A program made the position numbers and the translations under genes. From contig DASXYG010000107.1 of NCBI GenBank assembly GCA_036502625.1, forward strand, positions 1-64,000: a DNA stretch of 64,000 bases, in the 5' to 3' direction. How positions within the stretch are numbered: the first letter of the stretch is position 1; every line of letters starts with the position of its first letter. The notes below the pieces were generated by a model that saw only the letters and a program-made list of their open reading frames with translations, had not been told where the DNA came from and made no database searches. Positions 40,497 through 49,243 of this stretch are shown here, in pieces. This DNA is from DASXYG01 sp036502625 (GTDB taxonomy: Bacteria; Actinomycetota; Actinomycetes; Streptosporangiales; Streptosporangiaceae).

Positions 40497-42014
40497 TCAG
40501 TGGAGCCGTGCCGCCTTTGTGCACGCGGCGTCGCCGTGGCAGGCGCGCATGCGGTCCAGCGTCGCGTGCAACCGGTCGCGCTGGTCGGCGGGCAGGGAGT
40601 GGTAGGTGTTGCGCAGCTCGTACGGGTCGGTGCGGCGGTCGTAGTACTCGCGGTCGCCGTCGGCGTACTCGACGTAGGTCGCGGTGGTGGTGCGCAGCGC
40701 CGCGTACGTGGGCGGGTTGCCGGACGCCTTGGTCTGGTGGTCCGGGTCGTCCTTGGCGGTGTTCGGGCCGTGGTGCTCGACCAGCGCGGCGTCGCGCTCG
40801 TCCGCGCCGGGCGCCTTGCCGTGCAGCGCACCGGCGAGGCTCTGCCCGTCGGCGCCGGTCGGCTTGGCGCCGCCGAGGGCGGTGAACGTGGGGCACAGGT
40901 CGATGTTCTCCGCGGGCGCGGAGACCGTGCGCCCGGACGGCACGCCGGGCCCGGTGGCCACAAACGGCACGTGCACGTCGGTGTCGAAGGCGGTCTGCTT
41001 GCCCGCCGCGAGCCGGTGCTGGCCGAGGTGGAAGCCGTTGTCGGAGGAGAACATGACGTACGTGTCCTTCTCCTGGCCGGTGGCGCGCAGCGCGGCCTGG
41101 ACCTTCGCGAGCAGGTCGTCGACGGCCTGCACGGCGCGGGCGCGCTTGCGGTACGTACGGTCGATGCGCTTGACCTGCTTGGGGGTGAGCTTCGGGTGGT
41201 CGCGCAGCCAGGCGGGCTTGTCGGAGACGTCGGCCTCGTTGAACGACGGGTCGCGCGGCGCGGTCAGGCCGGGGAAGTCCTTGCGGTCGCGCGGCGCCGG
41301 GGTGGCCGGGCCGTGCGGGGCGAACGTGGCGACCTCCATCATGAACGGGTTGCCCGCGGACGCCTGCTGGTGGATGAACGAGGTCGCCTTCCCGGACAGG
41401 ACGTCGGTGAGGTAGTCCTTCGGGCGGTGGCCGTACTTCACCGGCTTGCCGTTCTCGTTGAGGACGTAGTTGTACTCCGGGTAGCCGTTGCCGGCGACGT
41501 CCCACTCGTTCCAGCCGGGCGGCTCGTAGCCGTGGCCGGCGGCCGGGGTGCCGGGCTGGTAGCCGTTGAGGTACTTGCCCATCATGGCCGTGTGGTAGCC
41601 GGCGCTGCGCAGCGACGTGGCGAAGGTGTTGTTCTCCTCGCCGCGGTCGTGGAAGACCTGGAACCCGCCGTCCGGAGCCTGGTTGGTGTACACGCCGGTG
41701 TTGTGCGGGAACTTCCCGGAGAAGGTCGAGGCGCGCGACGGGCAGCACAGCGAGTCGGTCACCGAGTAGTTGCTGAAGTTCACGCCCTCCCGCTGCATCC
41801 GCTGGACCTGCGGCATGTACTTCACGAGGCTCGTGTCGAGGTCGTCGGTCAGCACGAACACGATGTTCGGCTTCCCGGGGTGCCGCGCCGTGCCGCCGCC
41901 GAGGTCCGCCACGATGTTCGCGCCGGCCGCACACCCGGTGGCCCCCAACGCGAGCACCGCCGTCCACGCCACGCACACGGCAAGGCCGCGCCGCGATCGT
42001 CCGCCTGCCACCAT
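40497..42014 (-). CDS. Lipoprotein sulfatase (arylsulfatase family)
   Basis: A 505-residue protein. The signal peptide ends in lipobox LGATGC (Cys28), so it is anchored outside the membrane. The sulfatase core has metal-binding VLTDDLD, and the formylglycine signature CCPSRAST (Cys90 followed by x-P-S-R) needs maturation by an FGE-type enzyme. MMGKYLNGY and SSDNGFHLGQHRL are further active-site blocks. ATG 42014 is chosen over an upstream alternative because it begins the signal peptide. The sulfate ester acted on is unknown. No FGE gene is nearby. Confidence 0.92.
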   Translation of the reverse strand: MVAGGRSRRGLAVCVAWTAVLALGATGCAAGANIVADLGGGTARHPGKPNIVFVLTDDLDTSLVKYMPQVQRMQREGVNFSNYSVTDSLCCPSRASTFSGKFPHNTGVYTNQAPDGGFQVFHDRGEENNTFATSLRSAGYHTAMMGKYLNGYQPGTPAAGHGYEPPGWNEWDVAGNGYPEYNYVLNENGKPVKYGHRPKDYLTDVLSGKATSFIHQQASAGNPFMMEVATFAPHGPATPAPRDRKDFPGLTAPRDPSFNEADVSDKPAWLRDHPKLTPKQVKRIDRTYRKRARAVQAVDDLLAKVQAALRATGQEKDTYVMFSSDNGFHLGQHRLAAGKQTAFDTDVHVPFVATGPGVPSGRTVSAPAENIDLCPTFTALGGAKPTGADGQSLAGALHGKAPGADERDAALVEHHGPNTAKDDPDHQTKASGNPPTYAALRTTTATYVEYADGDREYYDRRTDPYELRNTYHSLPADQRDRLHATLDRMRACHGDAACTKAARLH

Positions 42015-42105
42015 GGGTCCCTCCGTCACCGTTCGGTTCTGGTTGGTCCGCGAGCGTAGCCAGGCGCCATGCACGCCGTGTTCGGGCCGTGTACGAGGAC
42101 GGTAA

Positions 42106-42450
42106 GGATCGGCCGCGAACGCGAAGGAGTCCCCCGCGCAGCGCGGCCACCCGGTCGTGCTGGCGTTCTATCCCGGTGACGACACCGCCGTGTGCACGAG
42201 GCAGATGTGCGCGTACTCCTCGGGCCTGGAGGAGTTCACCGGCCTCGACGCGGTCGTCTGGGGCATCAGCCGCCAGGACATCGACAGCCACGAGCGGTTC
42301 GCGCGCAAGCACGGGCTGCGGCTTCCGTTGCTGGCCGATACGGCGGGTGTGGCGGTCGGGGCGTACGGGATCGGGCTTGGCGGCGGGCTGTATCGCGACG
42401 TCGCGACGATCACCGCCCGCCTCGCCGAACTGGGCGCGGCGCCCGCCTAG
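42106..42450 (+). pseudogene. Decayed peroxiredoxin (AhpC/TSA family)
   Basis: The frame reads AQRGHPVVLAFYPGDDTAVC then TRQMCAYSSGLEEF and GISRQDIDSHERFARKHGLR, clearly a peroxiredoxin with its peroxidatic Cys region. Two parts are missing. The N-terminal 30-40 residues are gone (an in-frame TAA at 42103 and no start codon before GTG 42157). The stretch after AYGIG that normally carries the VFVIDxxG strand is also gone (LGGGLYRDVATI follows directly). A 97-residue product from 42157 would lack the fold. The last 4 bases overlap the helR stop. Confidence 0.7.
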
Positions 42451-44501
42451 GCCAGGGGGCCGGGTAGGGGGCGGGTGTGGAGGATGGTCAGGCGGGAGAC
42501 GGCGCGGGTGAGGAGGACGTACAGGCGGTGGAGGCCGCGGGGTTCGGCGGCGACGACGTCCGCGGGTTCCACCACGATCACGTGGTCGAACTCCAGGCCC
42601 TTGGCCATGCCTGCGGGGACGACCGTTAGGCGATTGGTGCCGAGGACGGCGTTGTCGTCGAGGACGGCGTGGGGGATCTCCGCGTCGGTGAGGGTCCGGG
42701 ACAGGGACGGTGCGTCTTCGTCGGCGGTGATGATGCCGACGGAGCCCTCCTCGGCGAGGGCGGCGCGGCAGGCGTCGGCGATCGCGGCGGGGAGTGCGGC
42801 CGGGGTGGCGGGGCGGATGTCCAGTGAGCCGGGCGACTGGCGCATGGACGACGCGGGGGCCAGGGCGGGCGCGATGTGCGGCAGGAGACGGCCGGCGTAG
42901 TCGAGGATCTGGCGGGGCACGCGGTAGCCGACGGTCAGCTCGCTGCGGATGGGCGCGGGACGGCCGAGGTGGGTGAGCAGCGTGGCCCAGTCGTCGGCGG
43001 CCCAGGCGGTGGTGCCCTGGGCGATGTCGCCGAGGACGGTGGCCGAGCCGGTGGCGCAGCGGCGGCCGATGGCGCGCGCCTGCATGGGCGAGAGGTCCTG
43101 CGCCTCGTCGACCACGACGTGGGCCAGGCCGGGGGTGCGCTCGATGAGGTCGGCCGCCTCGTCGACGAGCACGGCGTCGCCGACGCTCCAGCGGGCGGAC
43201 TTCGGCCCGCGCGCCGGCTTGGCCCACACGACGGCCCGCTGCTCCTCCGCGGTGAGCACGCCGTCGGCGGCGGCCGCGAGCGCCGCGGGGTCGGACAGCG
43301 TCTCGATGACCACCCGCACCGGGTCGGCCTTGGGCCACAGGGCGTCCACCGCCGTACGGACGATCTTCGTACGGCGGACCGCGTCGTGCGTGCGGTCGTC
43401 GCAGGCCTCGCCCGCCTCCTCCATGCGGGTGAGGATCACGTGGGCGATGCGGTGGGCCAGGAGGTCGCGGCCCGCGCCGTAGCGCACGCCGCGGTCGCGC
43501 AGCTCGGCGACCAGTTCGTCGAGCGCGTACGCCGGGACCCGCCAGCGGCGCGACCCGCGGGGCAGCACGACCGCCTCCGCGGCCGGGTTCAGCCGCGTCC
43601 ACAGCGCACGGCGCAGCACCTCCGCCATGCGGGCGTCGCCCTTGAGGCGGGCCGCCTCCGGGGTGTCGGCGGCGCGGACGGGCACGGGCAGCAGCCCGGC
43701 GAGAGTCGTCTGGGTGACGCCGATCTCGCCGAGCGCGGGCAGCACATCGGCGATGTAGCCGAGGAACGCGGTGTTGGGGCCGATCACCAGGACGCCGCCG
43801 CGGCGCATCCGCTCGGCGTAGGCGTACAGCAGGTAGGCGACGCGGTGCAGGCCGACGGCGGTCTTCCCGGTGCCGGGCGCGCCCTGGACGCAGACCGTGA
43901 CGTCGGGGTCGGCGCGGACGATGTCGTCCTGGTCGGGCTGGATGGTGGCGACGATGTCGCGCATCGGGCCGATGCGGGGGCGCTCGATCTCCTCGACGAG
44001 GATGCGGCTTCCGGTGCCCGCGGCCTCGCCGGCGGCCAGGTCCTCGTCCTCGAAGCCGGTCAGGCCGGATCCGGCGAAGCCGTAGCGGCGGCGCAGCGCG
44101 ACGCCGAGCGGGTCGGCGGGGCTGGCGCGGTAGAACGGCCGCGACACCGGGGCGCGCCAGTCGATGACCAGCGGGCTCCCGGTGCCGTCGTGGACGTGGC
44201 GGCGGCCGATGTGCAGCCGCTCCCCCGCGTGGTCGGCCGACGCGGGCCCGTAGTCGAGGCGGCCGAAGAACAGCGGGGTGTCCGGGAGGTCGGTCAGCGC
44301 CTCGGCGCGGCGGTGCAGGTCGAGCTTGAGGTACTCCAGCGAGACCGGGTCGCCGGCCATCGGCTCGAGCGCGAGCACGTCGGCGCGCATGGCGGCCAGC
44401 GCGGCGCGCGACGAGGCCAGGTGGTCGCGCTCGCGGGCGAGCTCGCCCGATATCTCGTCGCCGGTGGTCTCGGCTCCCCCGGCGGGGTGGGCGGCGGGCA
44501 T
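42447..44501 (-). CDS. helR: HelR-type RNA polymerase-recycling ATPase (UvrD/HelD-like)
   Basis: A 684-residue HelD-family protein. An N-terminal coiled coil (GELARERDHLASSRAALAAM) is followed by LFFGRLDY with IDWRAPVSRPFY (HelD-type insertion), Walker A GAPGTGKTAVGLHRVAYLLY, Walker B HVVVDEAQDLSPMQARAIG, then VGYRVPRQILDYA and GLEFDHVIVV. In Streptomyces, HelR removes rifamycin-stalled RNA polymerase from DNA and gives tolerance. The same role is likely. Start ATG 44501 has GGAG 7 bases upstream. No clear rifamycin-associated element was found upstream. Confidence 0.88.
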   Translation of the reverse strand: MPAAHPAGGAETTGDEISGELARERDHLASSRAALAAMRADVLALEPMAGDPVSLEYLKLDLHRRAEALTDLPDTPLFFGRLDYGPASADHAGERLHIGRRHVHDGTGSPLVIDWRAPVSRPFYRASPADPLGVALRRRYGFAGSGLTGFEDEDLAAGEAAGTGSRILVEEIERPRIGPMRDIVATIQPDQDDIVRADPDVTVCVQGAPGTGKTAVGLHRVAYLLYAYAERMRRGGVLVIGPNTAFLGYIADVLPALGEIGVTQTTLAGLLPVPVRAADTPEAARLKGDARMAEVLRRALWTRLNPAAEAVVLPRGSRRWRVPAYALDELVAELRDRGVRYGAGRDLLAHRIAHVILTRMEEAGEACDDRTHDAVRRTKIVRTAVDALWPKADPVRVVIETLSDPAALAAAADGVLTAEEQRAVVWAKPARGPKSARWSVGDAVLVDEAADLIERTPGLAHVVVDEAQDLSPMQARAIGRRCATGSATVLGDIAQGTTAWAADDWATLLTHLGRPAPIRSELTVGYRVPRQILDYAGRLLPHIAPALAPASSMRQSPGSLDIRPATPAALPAAIADACRAALAEEGSVGIITADEDAPSLSRTLTDAEIPHAVLDDNAVLGTNRLTVVPAGMAKGLEFDHVIVVEPADVVAAEPRGLHRLYVLLTRAVSRLTILHTRPLPGPLA

Positions 44502-44630
44502 GGCGCAGCTCCAGAAAAGGAAATGGGGTTCCTCGCGTTGGACGCGCCTGCCGTACGTCACGTTGCGTACGGGCCGTCCCCCGCCTGCGAACTTGCCACC
44601 TTACCCGCCGCCGCGCGGGCGCTCATCCGG

Positions 44631-45077
44631 TTATTCGCCCGCGTCCTCCACGCCGAGGTTCGCGGCCACACGCTGGAGCAGCCGCAGCAGCTCGGCGTAG
44701 TCGTCGGCGGTGAGGCCGTCGACGATCCGGGCGCGCGCGGCGCGCACCAGCGCGGCGATCCGGGTGTGCGCCTCGGTGCCGCCCGCGGTGAGCGCGTACA
44801 CGCCCGCGGTGCGGACGGCCCAGCCGCGCGCGGCCAGCGCGTCGGCGTACGGCGCGACGGTGGGCTCGTCGGCGGTCAGGAAGGGCGCCAGCGCGGCGTC
44901 GAGCCGCGGGCCGGTGGCGGGCGCCTGGGCGAGGGTGTTGACCACCTGCCAGGCGCGCCGGTTCAGGCCCTCGGCGGCCAGCAGGCGCGCGAAGTCCTCC
45001 TCGACGGCGCGGTCGATGTGCTTGATCCAGTAGCCGATGGGCCGGTCGCGGCGGACGTCGGGCGATTGCGCGGTCAT
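44631..45077 (-). CDS. MarR family transcriptional regulator
   Basis: A 148-residue MarR-fold protein: RPIGYWIKHIDRAVEEDFARLL then LNRRAWQVVNTLAQ, a short winged-helix region (DEPTVAPYADALAARGWAVR) and VYALTAGGTEAHTRIAALVR. The recognition helix is less standard than that of the neighbours. ATG 45077 is preferred over a start at 45137 that would cross the operator region. It is divergent from a second MarR gene, with two 13-bp direct repeats between, so cross-regulation is plausible. Confidence 0.85.
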   Translation of the reverse strand: MTAQSPDVRRDRPIGYWIKHIDRAVEEDFARLLAAEGLNRRAWQVVNTLAQAPATGPRLDAALAPFLTADEPTVAPYADALAARGWAVRTAGVYALTAGGTEAHTRIAALVRAARARIVDGLTADDYAELLRLLQRVAANLGVEDAGE

Positions 45078-45092
45078 CCTGGCTCCAATGCA

Positions 45093-45123
45093 TGTACGAT
45101 GACATCTAGTTGTACAGTGACAT
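45093..45123. promoter_or_regulatory. Direct 13-bp operator repeats between two MarR genes
   Basis: TGTACGATGACAT (45093-45105) and TGTACAGTGACAT (45111-45123) match at 11 of 13 positions with an 18-base period. They lie in the 77-base gap between the divergent MarR starts at 45077 and 45155. Confidence 0.68.
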
Positions 45124-45154
45124 GCGAATGCGGGCAAGCGGGCGGGAGGCGGGC

Positions 45155-45661
45155 GTGGGCGACGACGAGGCCGACCCGGTCGCCGCGGTGGAGCGGGCGA
45201 TGGTGGTGATGCGGCGCAGCCAGACCCGCCGCGCGCTGGCGCAGCTCTCCGGCCGCGGCACCGATCCGGGCACCGACGTCAGCGGCTTCGGCGCGCTCGA
45301 CGCCGTGGAGTCCGGCGCGCGCACGGTGACCGACGTGGCGCGCGCGCTGGGCGTGGACCAGCCGCGCGCCAGCCGGCTGGTGGCCCGCGCGGTCGGCGAC
45401 GGCCTGCTCGTCCGGGCGGCCGACCAGCGCGACGGGCGGCGCGCCCTGCTCGACCTGACGGCGGAGGGCCGCCGGCTGCTGGCGCGGGCGCACCGGTTCC
45501 GGCAGGGTGTGGCCGCGCGGGCGATGGACGACTGGTCGGCCGCCGAGCGCGCGGCGTTCGCGGGGCTGCTGACCCGGTTCGTCGCGGGGTTCGCGCGGGC
45601 GACCGGCGGGCCGCCGTCCGGCGCGGACAATGACGGTGACGACGACACGGAGGGCCGGTGA
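45155..45661 (+). CDS. MarR family transcriptional regulator
   Basis: A 168-residue protein: VERAMVVMRRSQTRRALAQL, then VTDVARALGVDQPRASRLVARAVGDGLLV and the wing DQRDGRRALLDLTAEGRRLL. GTG 45155 has SD GGAGG (45145-45149), 5 bases upstream. An earlier in-frame ATG at 45122 lies inside the operator repeat and is less likely. Its stop overlaps the start of the methyltransferase gene (GTGA), so that gene is the probable target or partner. Confidence 0.88.
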   Translation: MGDDEADPVAAVERAMVVMRRSQTRRALAQLSGRGTDPGTDVSGFGALDAVESGARTVTDVARALGVDQPRASRLVARAVGDGLLVRAADQRDGRRALLDLTAEGRRLLARAHRFRQGVAARAMDDWSAAERAAFAGLLTRFVAGFARATGGPPSGADNDGDDDTEGR

Positions 45662-46527
45662 GGGCGATGGCCGACGGTAACGGCGAGCCCGAGGGCGTGG
45701 GGCGTACGGCGATCGGGGTGGCGTTCGTGCGGGCCGGTGAGTCGCGGCGGCCGGACGCGCTGTTCCACGACCCGTACGCGTGGCGGTTCGTGGAGGCGCA
45801 GTCGTGGCGGCCGCCGGAGTCGCTGCCGGACGCCGCGGACGTGCGGCGCCGGTTCTGGACGACGGTGATCGAGGGCACGGTGGTCCGCACCCGGTTCCTC
45901 GACGAGTACGCCGAGGCGGCCACCCGCGCCGGCTGCGGCCAGGTGGTGATCCTCGGCGCGGGCCTGGACGCCCGTGCGTACCGGCTGGACTGGCCGGCCG
46001 GCGTGCGCCTGTTCGAGGTGGACACCGCGGACGTGCTCGGCTTCAAGGACCGCGTGCTGGACGGCGAGCCGGCCCGGTGCGCGCGGGTGCCGGTGGCCAC
46101 CGACCTGCGCGACGACTGGCCGGCGGCGCTGACGGCGGCCGGGTTCCGCGCGGACGAGCCGACCGCGTGGATCGCCGAGGGCCTGCTGATCTACCTCAGC
46201 GACGCGGAGAACGACGTCCTGATGGAGCGGCTGGGGGCGCTGTCGGCGCCGGGCAGCCGCCTGGGGCTGACGCTGTCGGGCCGTAAGGACGGCGACCCGG
46301 TGGTGCCGCGCGCCGGCGCCCCCGCGGACGGCGACCCGGGGAGCCCGACGGTCACCGTGGTGGGCATGTGGCGGTCCGACGGCCCGGCCGACCCGGAGAC
46401 CTGGCTGGCCGGCCACGGCTGGGACGCCACGGTCTACCGCACCGGAGAGCGCGCCGAGGCGTACGGCCGGCCGATGACCGCGGAGACGCACCGGCCGCGC
46501 CACCTGGTCGACGCCGTACGCCGCTGA
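45658..46527 (+). CDS. SAM-dependent methyltransferase, LCM/TIGR00027-like
   Basis: A 289-residue protein: TAIGVAFVRAGESRRPDALFHDPYAWRFVEA, the R-x-x-F-LDEYA segment, motif I QVVILGAGLDARAYRLDWPAG (about 102-122), FEVDTADVLGFKD and WIAEGLLIYLSDAEND. This is the leucine-carboxyl-methyltransferase-like family, which in actinobacteria methylates small metabolites, so the exact substrate is unknown. The start is GTG 45658 (4-base overlap with the MarR gene) or ATG 45667. Confidence 0.9.
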   Translation: MRAMADGNGEPEGVGRTAIGVAFVRAGESRRPDALFHDPYAWRFVEAQSWRPPESLPDAADVRRRFWTTVIEGTVVRTRFLDEYAEAATRAGCGQVVILGAGLDARAYRLDWPAGVRLFEVDTADVLGFKDRVLDGEPARCARVPVATDLRDDWPAALTAAGFRADEPTAWIAEGLLIYLSDAENDVLMERLGALSAPGSRLGLTLSGRKDGDPVVPRAGAPADGDPGSPTVTVVGMWRSDGPADPETWLAGHGWDATVYRTGERAEAYGRPMTAETHRPRHLVDAVRR

Positions 46528-46533
46528 CCGCCC

Positions 46534-47940
46534 CTACGCGGCTGCACCGCGGCGCGGCCGGCGCAGGGTCGCCGCGGTCAGCACGGTGAGCAGCGCGCAC
46601 GCCGCAGTGAGCACGATCGCGAGGTGGTGCAGCCCGGCGTCGGTGGCGCGCGGCCCGTACGTCAGGCTGATCACCGCGCCGGAGGCGATGGCGCCGAGGT
46701 ACTGGAAGGTGCGCAGCAGGCCGGACGCCGTGCCGATCTGGTCGCCGGGCGCCTGCGCGTACATCGCGGCCTGGTTGCCGACGACGAGCAGCCCGTTGGG
46801 CACGCCGATCACGGCGGACAGCCCGACGAGCAGCGGCCACCCGCTGGCGTGGCCGAGCACCAGCAGGCCCGCGGAGCCGAGCAGCAGCAGCGGTGTGCCG
46901 ATGAGCAGCGGCCCGGCGATCCGCCGCCCGCGCGCGCCGAACACCGTGACCACGGCGGCGACGACCGACATGGGCATCAGCATCAGCCCGGACGCCGACG
47001 CCGACAGCCCCGCGGACTCCTCCAGCCACTGCGTCCAGCCGTAGACGAAGCCGTAGATCACGCAGAACGTCAGGATGTAGCGCAGGTAGGTGGCGGTGAG
47101 CGCGCGGTTGCGGCCCAGCATGCGGATGTCGATGAACGGGGCGGCGGCGCGCAGCTCCCAGGCGAGCAGCCCGGCCAGCGCGACGGCGCCGACGGCCAGG
47201 ACCGGCCAGTTCGGCGCGGGCAGCCCGGTGAGGAAGACCAGCACGGCGATCAGGCCGACGATGAACAGCGCGATGCCGGGCGGGTCGACGGCGCGCCACA
47301 GCGTACGGAGACCGCCGCGGGGCAGGGCGTCGTCGCGCGGCAGCCAGGCCAGCGCGAGGACGGTGCCGGCGACGGCCAGCGGCAGGTTGACCAGGAAGAT
47401 CCACCGCCAGCCGCCGGCGGCGATCAGCAGCCCGCCCAGCGGCGGGCCGAGCACCATGGACACCTGGCCGGTCAGCGCGAGCATGCCGAGGACGGACCCG
47501 GGCGCGGGCCGGTTCAGCCGCGCGGCCTGCCGGTGCACCATCGCCATCGCGGCCGGGAACGCCGCGGACGTGCCGAGCCCGATGACGACGCGGGAGACGA
47601 TCAGCGCGCCGAAGGAGAACCCCCAGAAGCCGATCAGGCCGCCGGCGGCGACGAGCGCCATGCCGGCGAGGTAGACGCGCAGCGCGCCGAACCGGTCGGC
47701 GAGCTTGCCCATGGTGGGCTGGCCGACCGCGGTGGCGAGGTAGAGGCCGAGGACGAGCCAGGTCGTACGGTCGGCGCCGACGCCGAAGGCGTGGCCGACG
47801 GAGACCAGGGCGATCGCGATGATCGAGGAGTTGATCGGGTTCAGCACCGAGCCGACGGACACGGCGGTGACGAACCGGCCGCCGAACCCGGCCTTCTCCG
47901 GCGCCGGGCCGCGGCGGGGGGCGAGTTGGGAGACCGTCAC
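46534..47940 (-). CDS. MFS transporter, DHA2/EmrB-QacA-type drug exporter
   Basis: A 468-residue protein with about 14 hydrophobic segments. It has NPINSSIIAIALVSVGHAFG in TM1, WLVLGLYLATAVGQPTMGKL(ADRFG) with the loop 2-3 signature, and MVLGPPLGGLLIAAGGWRWIFLVNLP, the antiporter motif C region. Substrates are typically hydrophobic cations or drugs. GTG 47940 overlaps the MarR stop (GTGA), so the exporter is translated together with its regulator. The 3' end comes within 7 bases of the convergent LCM methyltransferase gene. Confidence 0.9.
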   Translation of the reverse strand: MTVSQLAPRRGPAPEKAGFGGRFVTAVSVGSVLNPINSSIIAIALVSVGHAFGVGADRTTWLVLGLYLATAVGQPTMGKLADRFGALRVYLAGMALVAAGGLIGFWGFSFGALIVSRVVIGLGTSAAFPAAMAMVHRQAARLNRPAPGSVLGMLALTGQVSMVLGPPLGGLLIAAGGWRWIFLVNLPLAVAGTVLALAWLPRDDALPRGGLRTLWRAVDPPGIALFIVGLIAVLVFLTGLPAPNWPVLAVGAVALAGLLAWELRAAAPFIDIRMLGRNRALTATYLRYILTFCVIYGFVYGWTQWLEESAGLSASASGLMLMPMSVVAAVVTVFGARGRRIAGPLLIGTPLLLLGSAGLLVLGHASGWPLLVGLSAVIGVPNGLLVVGNQAAMYAQAPGDQIGTASGLLRTFQYLGAIASGAVISLTYGPRATDAGLHHLAIVLTAACALLTVLTAATLRRPRRGAAA

Positions 47941-48371
47941 CGGCTGAGCACCCGCTCGATGAGCCCGGTCGCGCGGATCACGACGCGCAGCTCCTCGGCG
48001 TCCAGCTCGTCCGCCAGGGCCCGGGACAGCCATTCCTGCCGGGAGCCGCGCGCCTTCTCCAGCGTGGTGTGGCCGCGCGCGGTCAGCGACACGACGGTGC
48101 TGCGCCGGTCGGTGGGGTGGGGGGTGCGCTCGACGAGGCCGGCGGCGGTGAGCGCGTCGAGCGTCGCGGCCATGGACTGGGGGCGGACGCGCTCGCCGGC
48201 GGCCAACTCGCTGAGCGTGGCCGGGCCCTCGCGGTCGACGCGGACGAGGACGTCGGACTGGGCGAGGCTCAGCGCGTCGTCGGGGGTGACGGACATCAGG
48301 CGGTGGCGCAGCATGCTCGTCAGCCGGCGCAGGTCGGCGGCGGCCTCGGTGGCTTCCGGGGAGGGTCCCAT
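47937..48371 (-). CDS. MarR family transcriptional regulator of the DHA2 exporter
   Basis: A 144-residue protein: LRRLTSMLRHRLMSVTPDDALSLAQSDVLV, TLSELAAGERVRPQSMAATLDALTAAGLVER and the wing HPTDRRSTVVSLTARG. It is the first gene of the exporter operon (4-base overlap). A 17-bp palindrome with an overlapping 11-bp palindrome lies 13-34 bases upstream of its ATG, so autorepression of the operon is likely. Confidence 0.92.
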   Translation of the reverse strand: MGPSPEATEAAADLRRLTSMLRHRLMSVTPDDALSLAQSDVLVRVDREGPATLSELAAGERVRPQSMAATLDALTAAGLVERTPHPTDRRSTVVSLTARGHTTLEKARGSRQEWLSRALADELDAEELRVVIRATGLIERVLSR

Positions 48372-48384
48372 GTCTTCAGTCTAT

Positions 48385-48406
48385 CTGAATTTCAGGTTGC
48401 CTGAAA
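48385..48406. promoter_or_regulatory. MarR operator, overlapping palindromes
   Basis: TTTCAGG-TTG-CCTGAAA (48390-48406) is a perfect palindrome apart from its centre. CTGAA-T-TTCAG (48385-48395) overlaps it on the left. Together they form three half-sites just upstream of the MarR ATG at 48371. Confidence 0.75.
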
Positions 48407-48472
48407 AGATTGGTGTCCGGGTCCGGCCGGTAGGTTGCCGCGTACGTGATCATCGCGAGGGAGGGGCCGCGG

Positions 48473-49243
48473 GTGGCGGAGCATCGGGGAACGGCGCTGG
48501 TACGGCGGCCGGGGCCGCGGCTGGCCGAGGGGATCGTCACGCACATCGCGCGGACGCCGGTGGACGTGGAGCGGGCGTACGCGCAGCACGCGGCGTACCG
48601 GGCGGCGCTGGCGGAGGCGGGCTGGGCGGTGCGCGAGGTGGCGCCCGCGCCGGAGCTGGCGGACGCGGTGTTCGTGGAGGACACGGTCGTGGTGATGGGC
48701 GACCTGGCCGTGCTGACGCGGCCGGGCGCCGGTGGACGGCGTGCGGAGGTGGACGGCACGCGGGAGGCGCTGGCCGGGCTGGGGCTTGAGGTGGTGGAGG
48801 TCGCCGCGCCGGGCACGCTGGACGGCGGCGACGTGCTCCAGGTGGGCGACCGCGTCTACGTGGGCAGCGGCGGGCGCAGCGACGCGGGCGGCATCGCACA
48901 GCTCGCGGGGTTCGCGGCCACGCGGGGGCGCACGGTGGTGCCGGTGCCGCTGCGCGGGGTGCTGCACCTGAAGTCGGCGGTGACGGCCCTGCCGGACGGC
49001 ACGCTGATCGGCCTGCCGCACCTCGTGGACCCGGCCGCGCTGCCGCCGCTGCGCACCGCGCCGGAAGAGCCGGGCGCGCACGTGGTGCCGCTCGGCGGGA
49101 AGGCGTGCCTGATCGCGGCGTCGGCGCCGGAGACCGCCCGGCTGCTGGCGGCGGACGGCTGGACGCCCATCGTGGTGGACGTCTCGGAGTTCGAAAAGCT
49201 CGAAGGCTGCGTAACCTGCCTCAACGTCCTCATCGCCAACTGA
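48473..49243 (+). CDS. Dimethylarginine dimethylaminohydrolase (DDAH)
   Basis: A 256-residue guanidino-group-modifying enzyme with the family start TALVRRPGPRLAEGIVTHI, FVEDTVVVMGD (Glu-Asp binding the substrate guanidino group), GTLDGGDVLQVG, catalytic His in GVLHLKSAVTAL and nucleophile Cys in EGCVTCLNVLIAN near the C-terminus. It hydrolyses dimethylarginine to citrulline and dimethylamine. GTG 48473 has a strong SD (GGAGG, 8 bases upstream). An earlier GTG at 48446 would add residues not typical of the family. Confidence 0.93.
   Translation: MAEHRGTALVRRPGPRLAEGIVTHIARTPVDVERAYAQHAAYRAALAEAGWAVREVAPAPELADAVFVEDTVVVMGDLAVLTRPGAGGRRAEVDGTREALAGLGLEVVEVAAPGTLDGGDVLQVGDRVYVGSGGRSDAGGIAQLAGFAATRGRTVVPVPLRGVLHLKSAVTALPDGTLIGLPHLVDPAALPPLRTAPEEPGAHVVPLGGKACLIAASAPETARLLAADGWTPIVVDVSEFEKLEGCVTCLNVLIAN

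Noticed and set aside
44502..44630. Searched for a rifamycin-associated element upstream of helR
   Set aside because: Only a partial GCAAG-TTCGC match and a CGTACG pair were found; no convincing 19-bp inverted repeat, so no claim is made.
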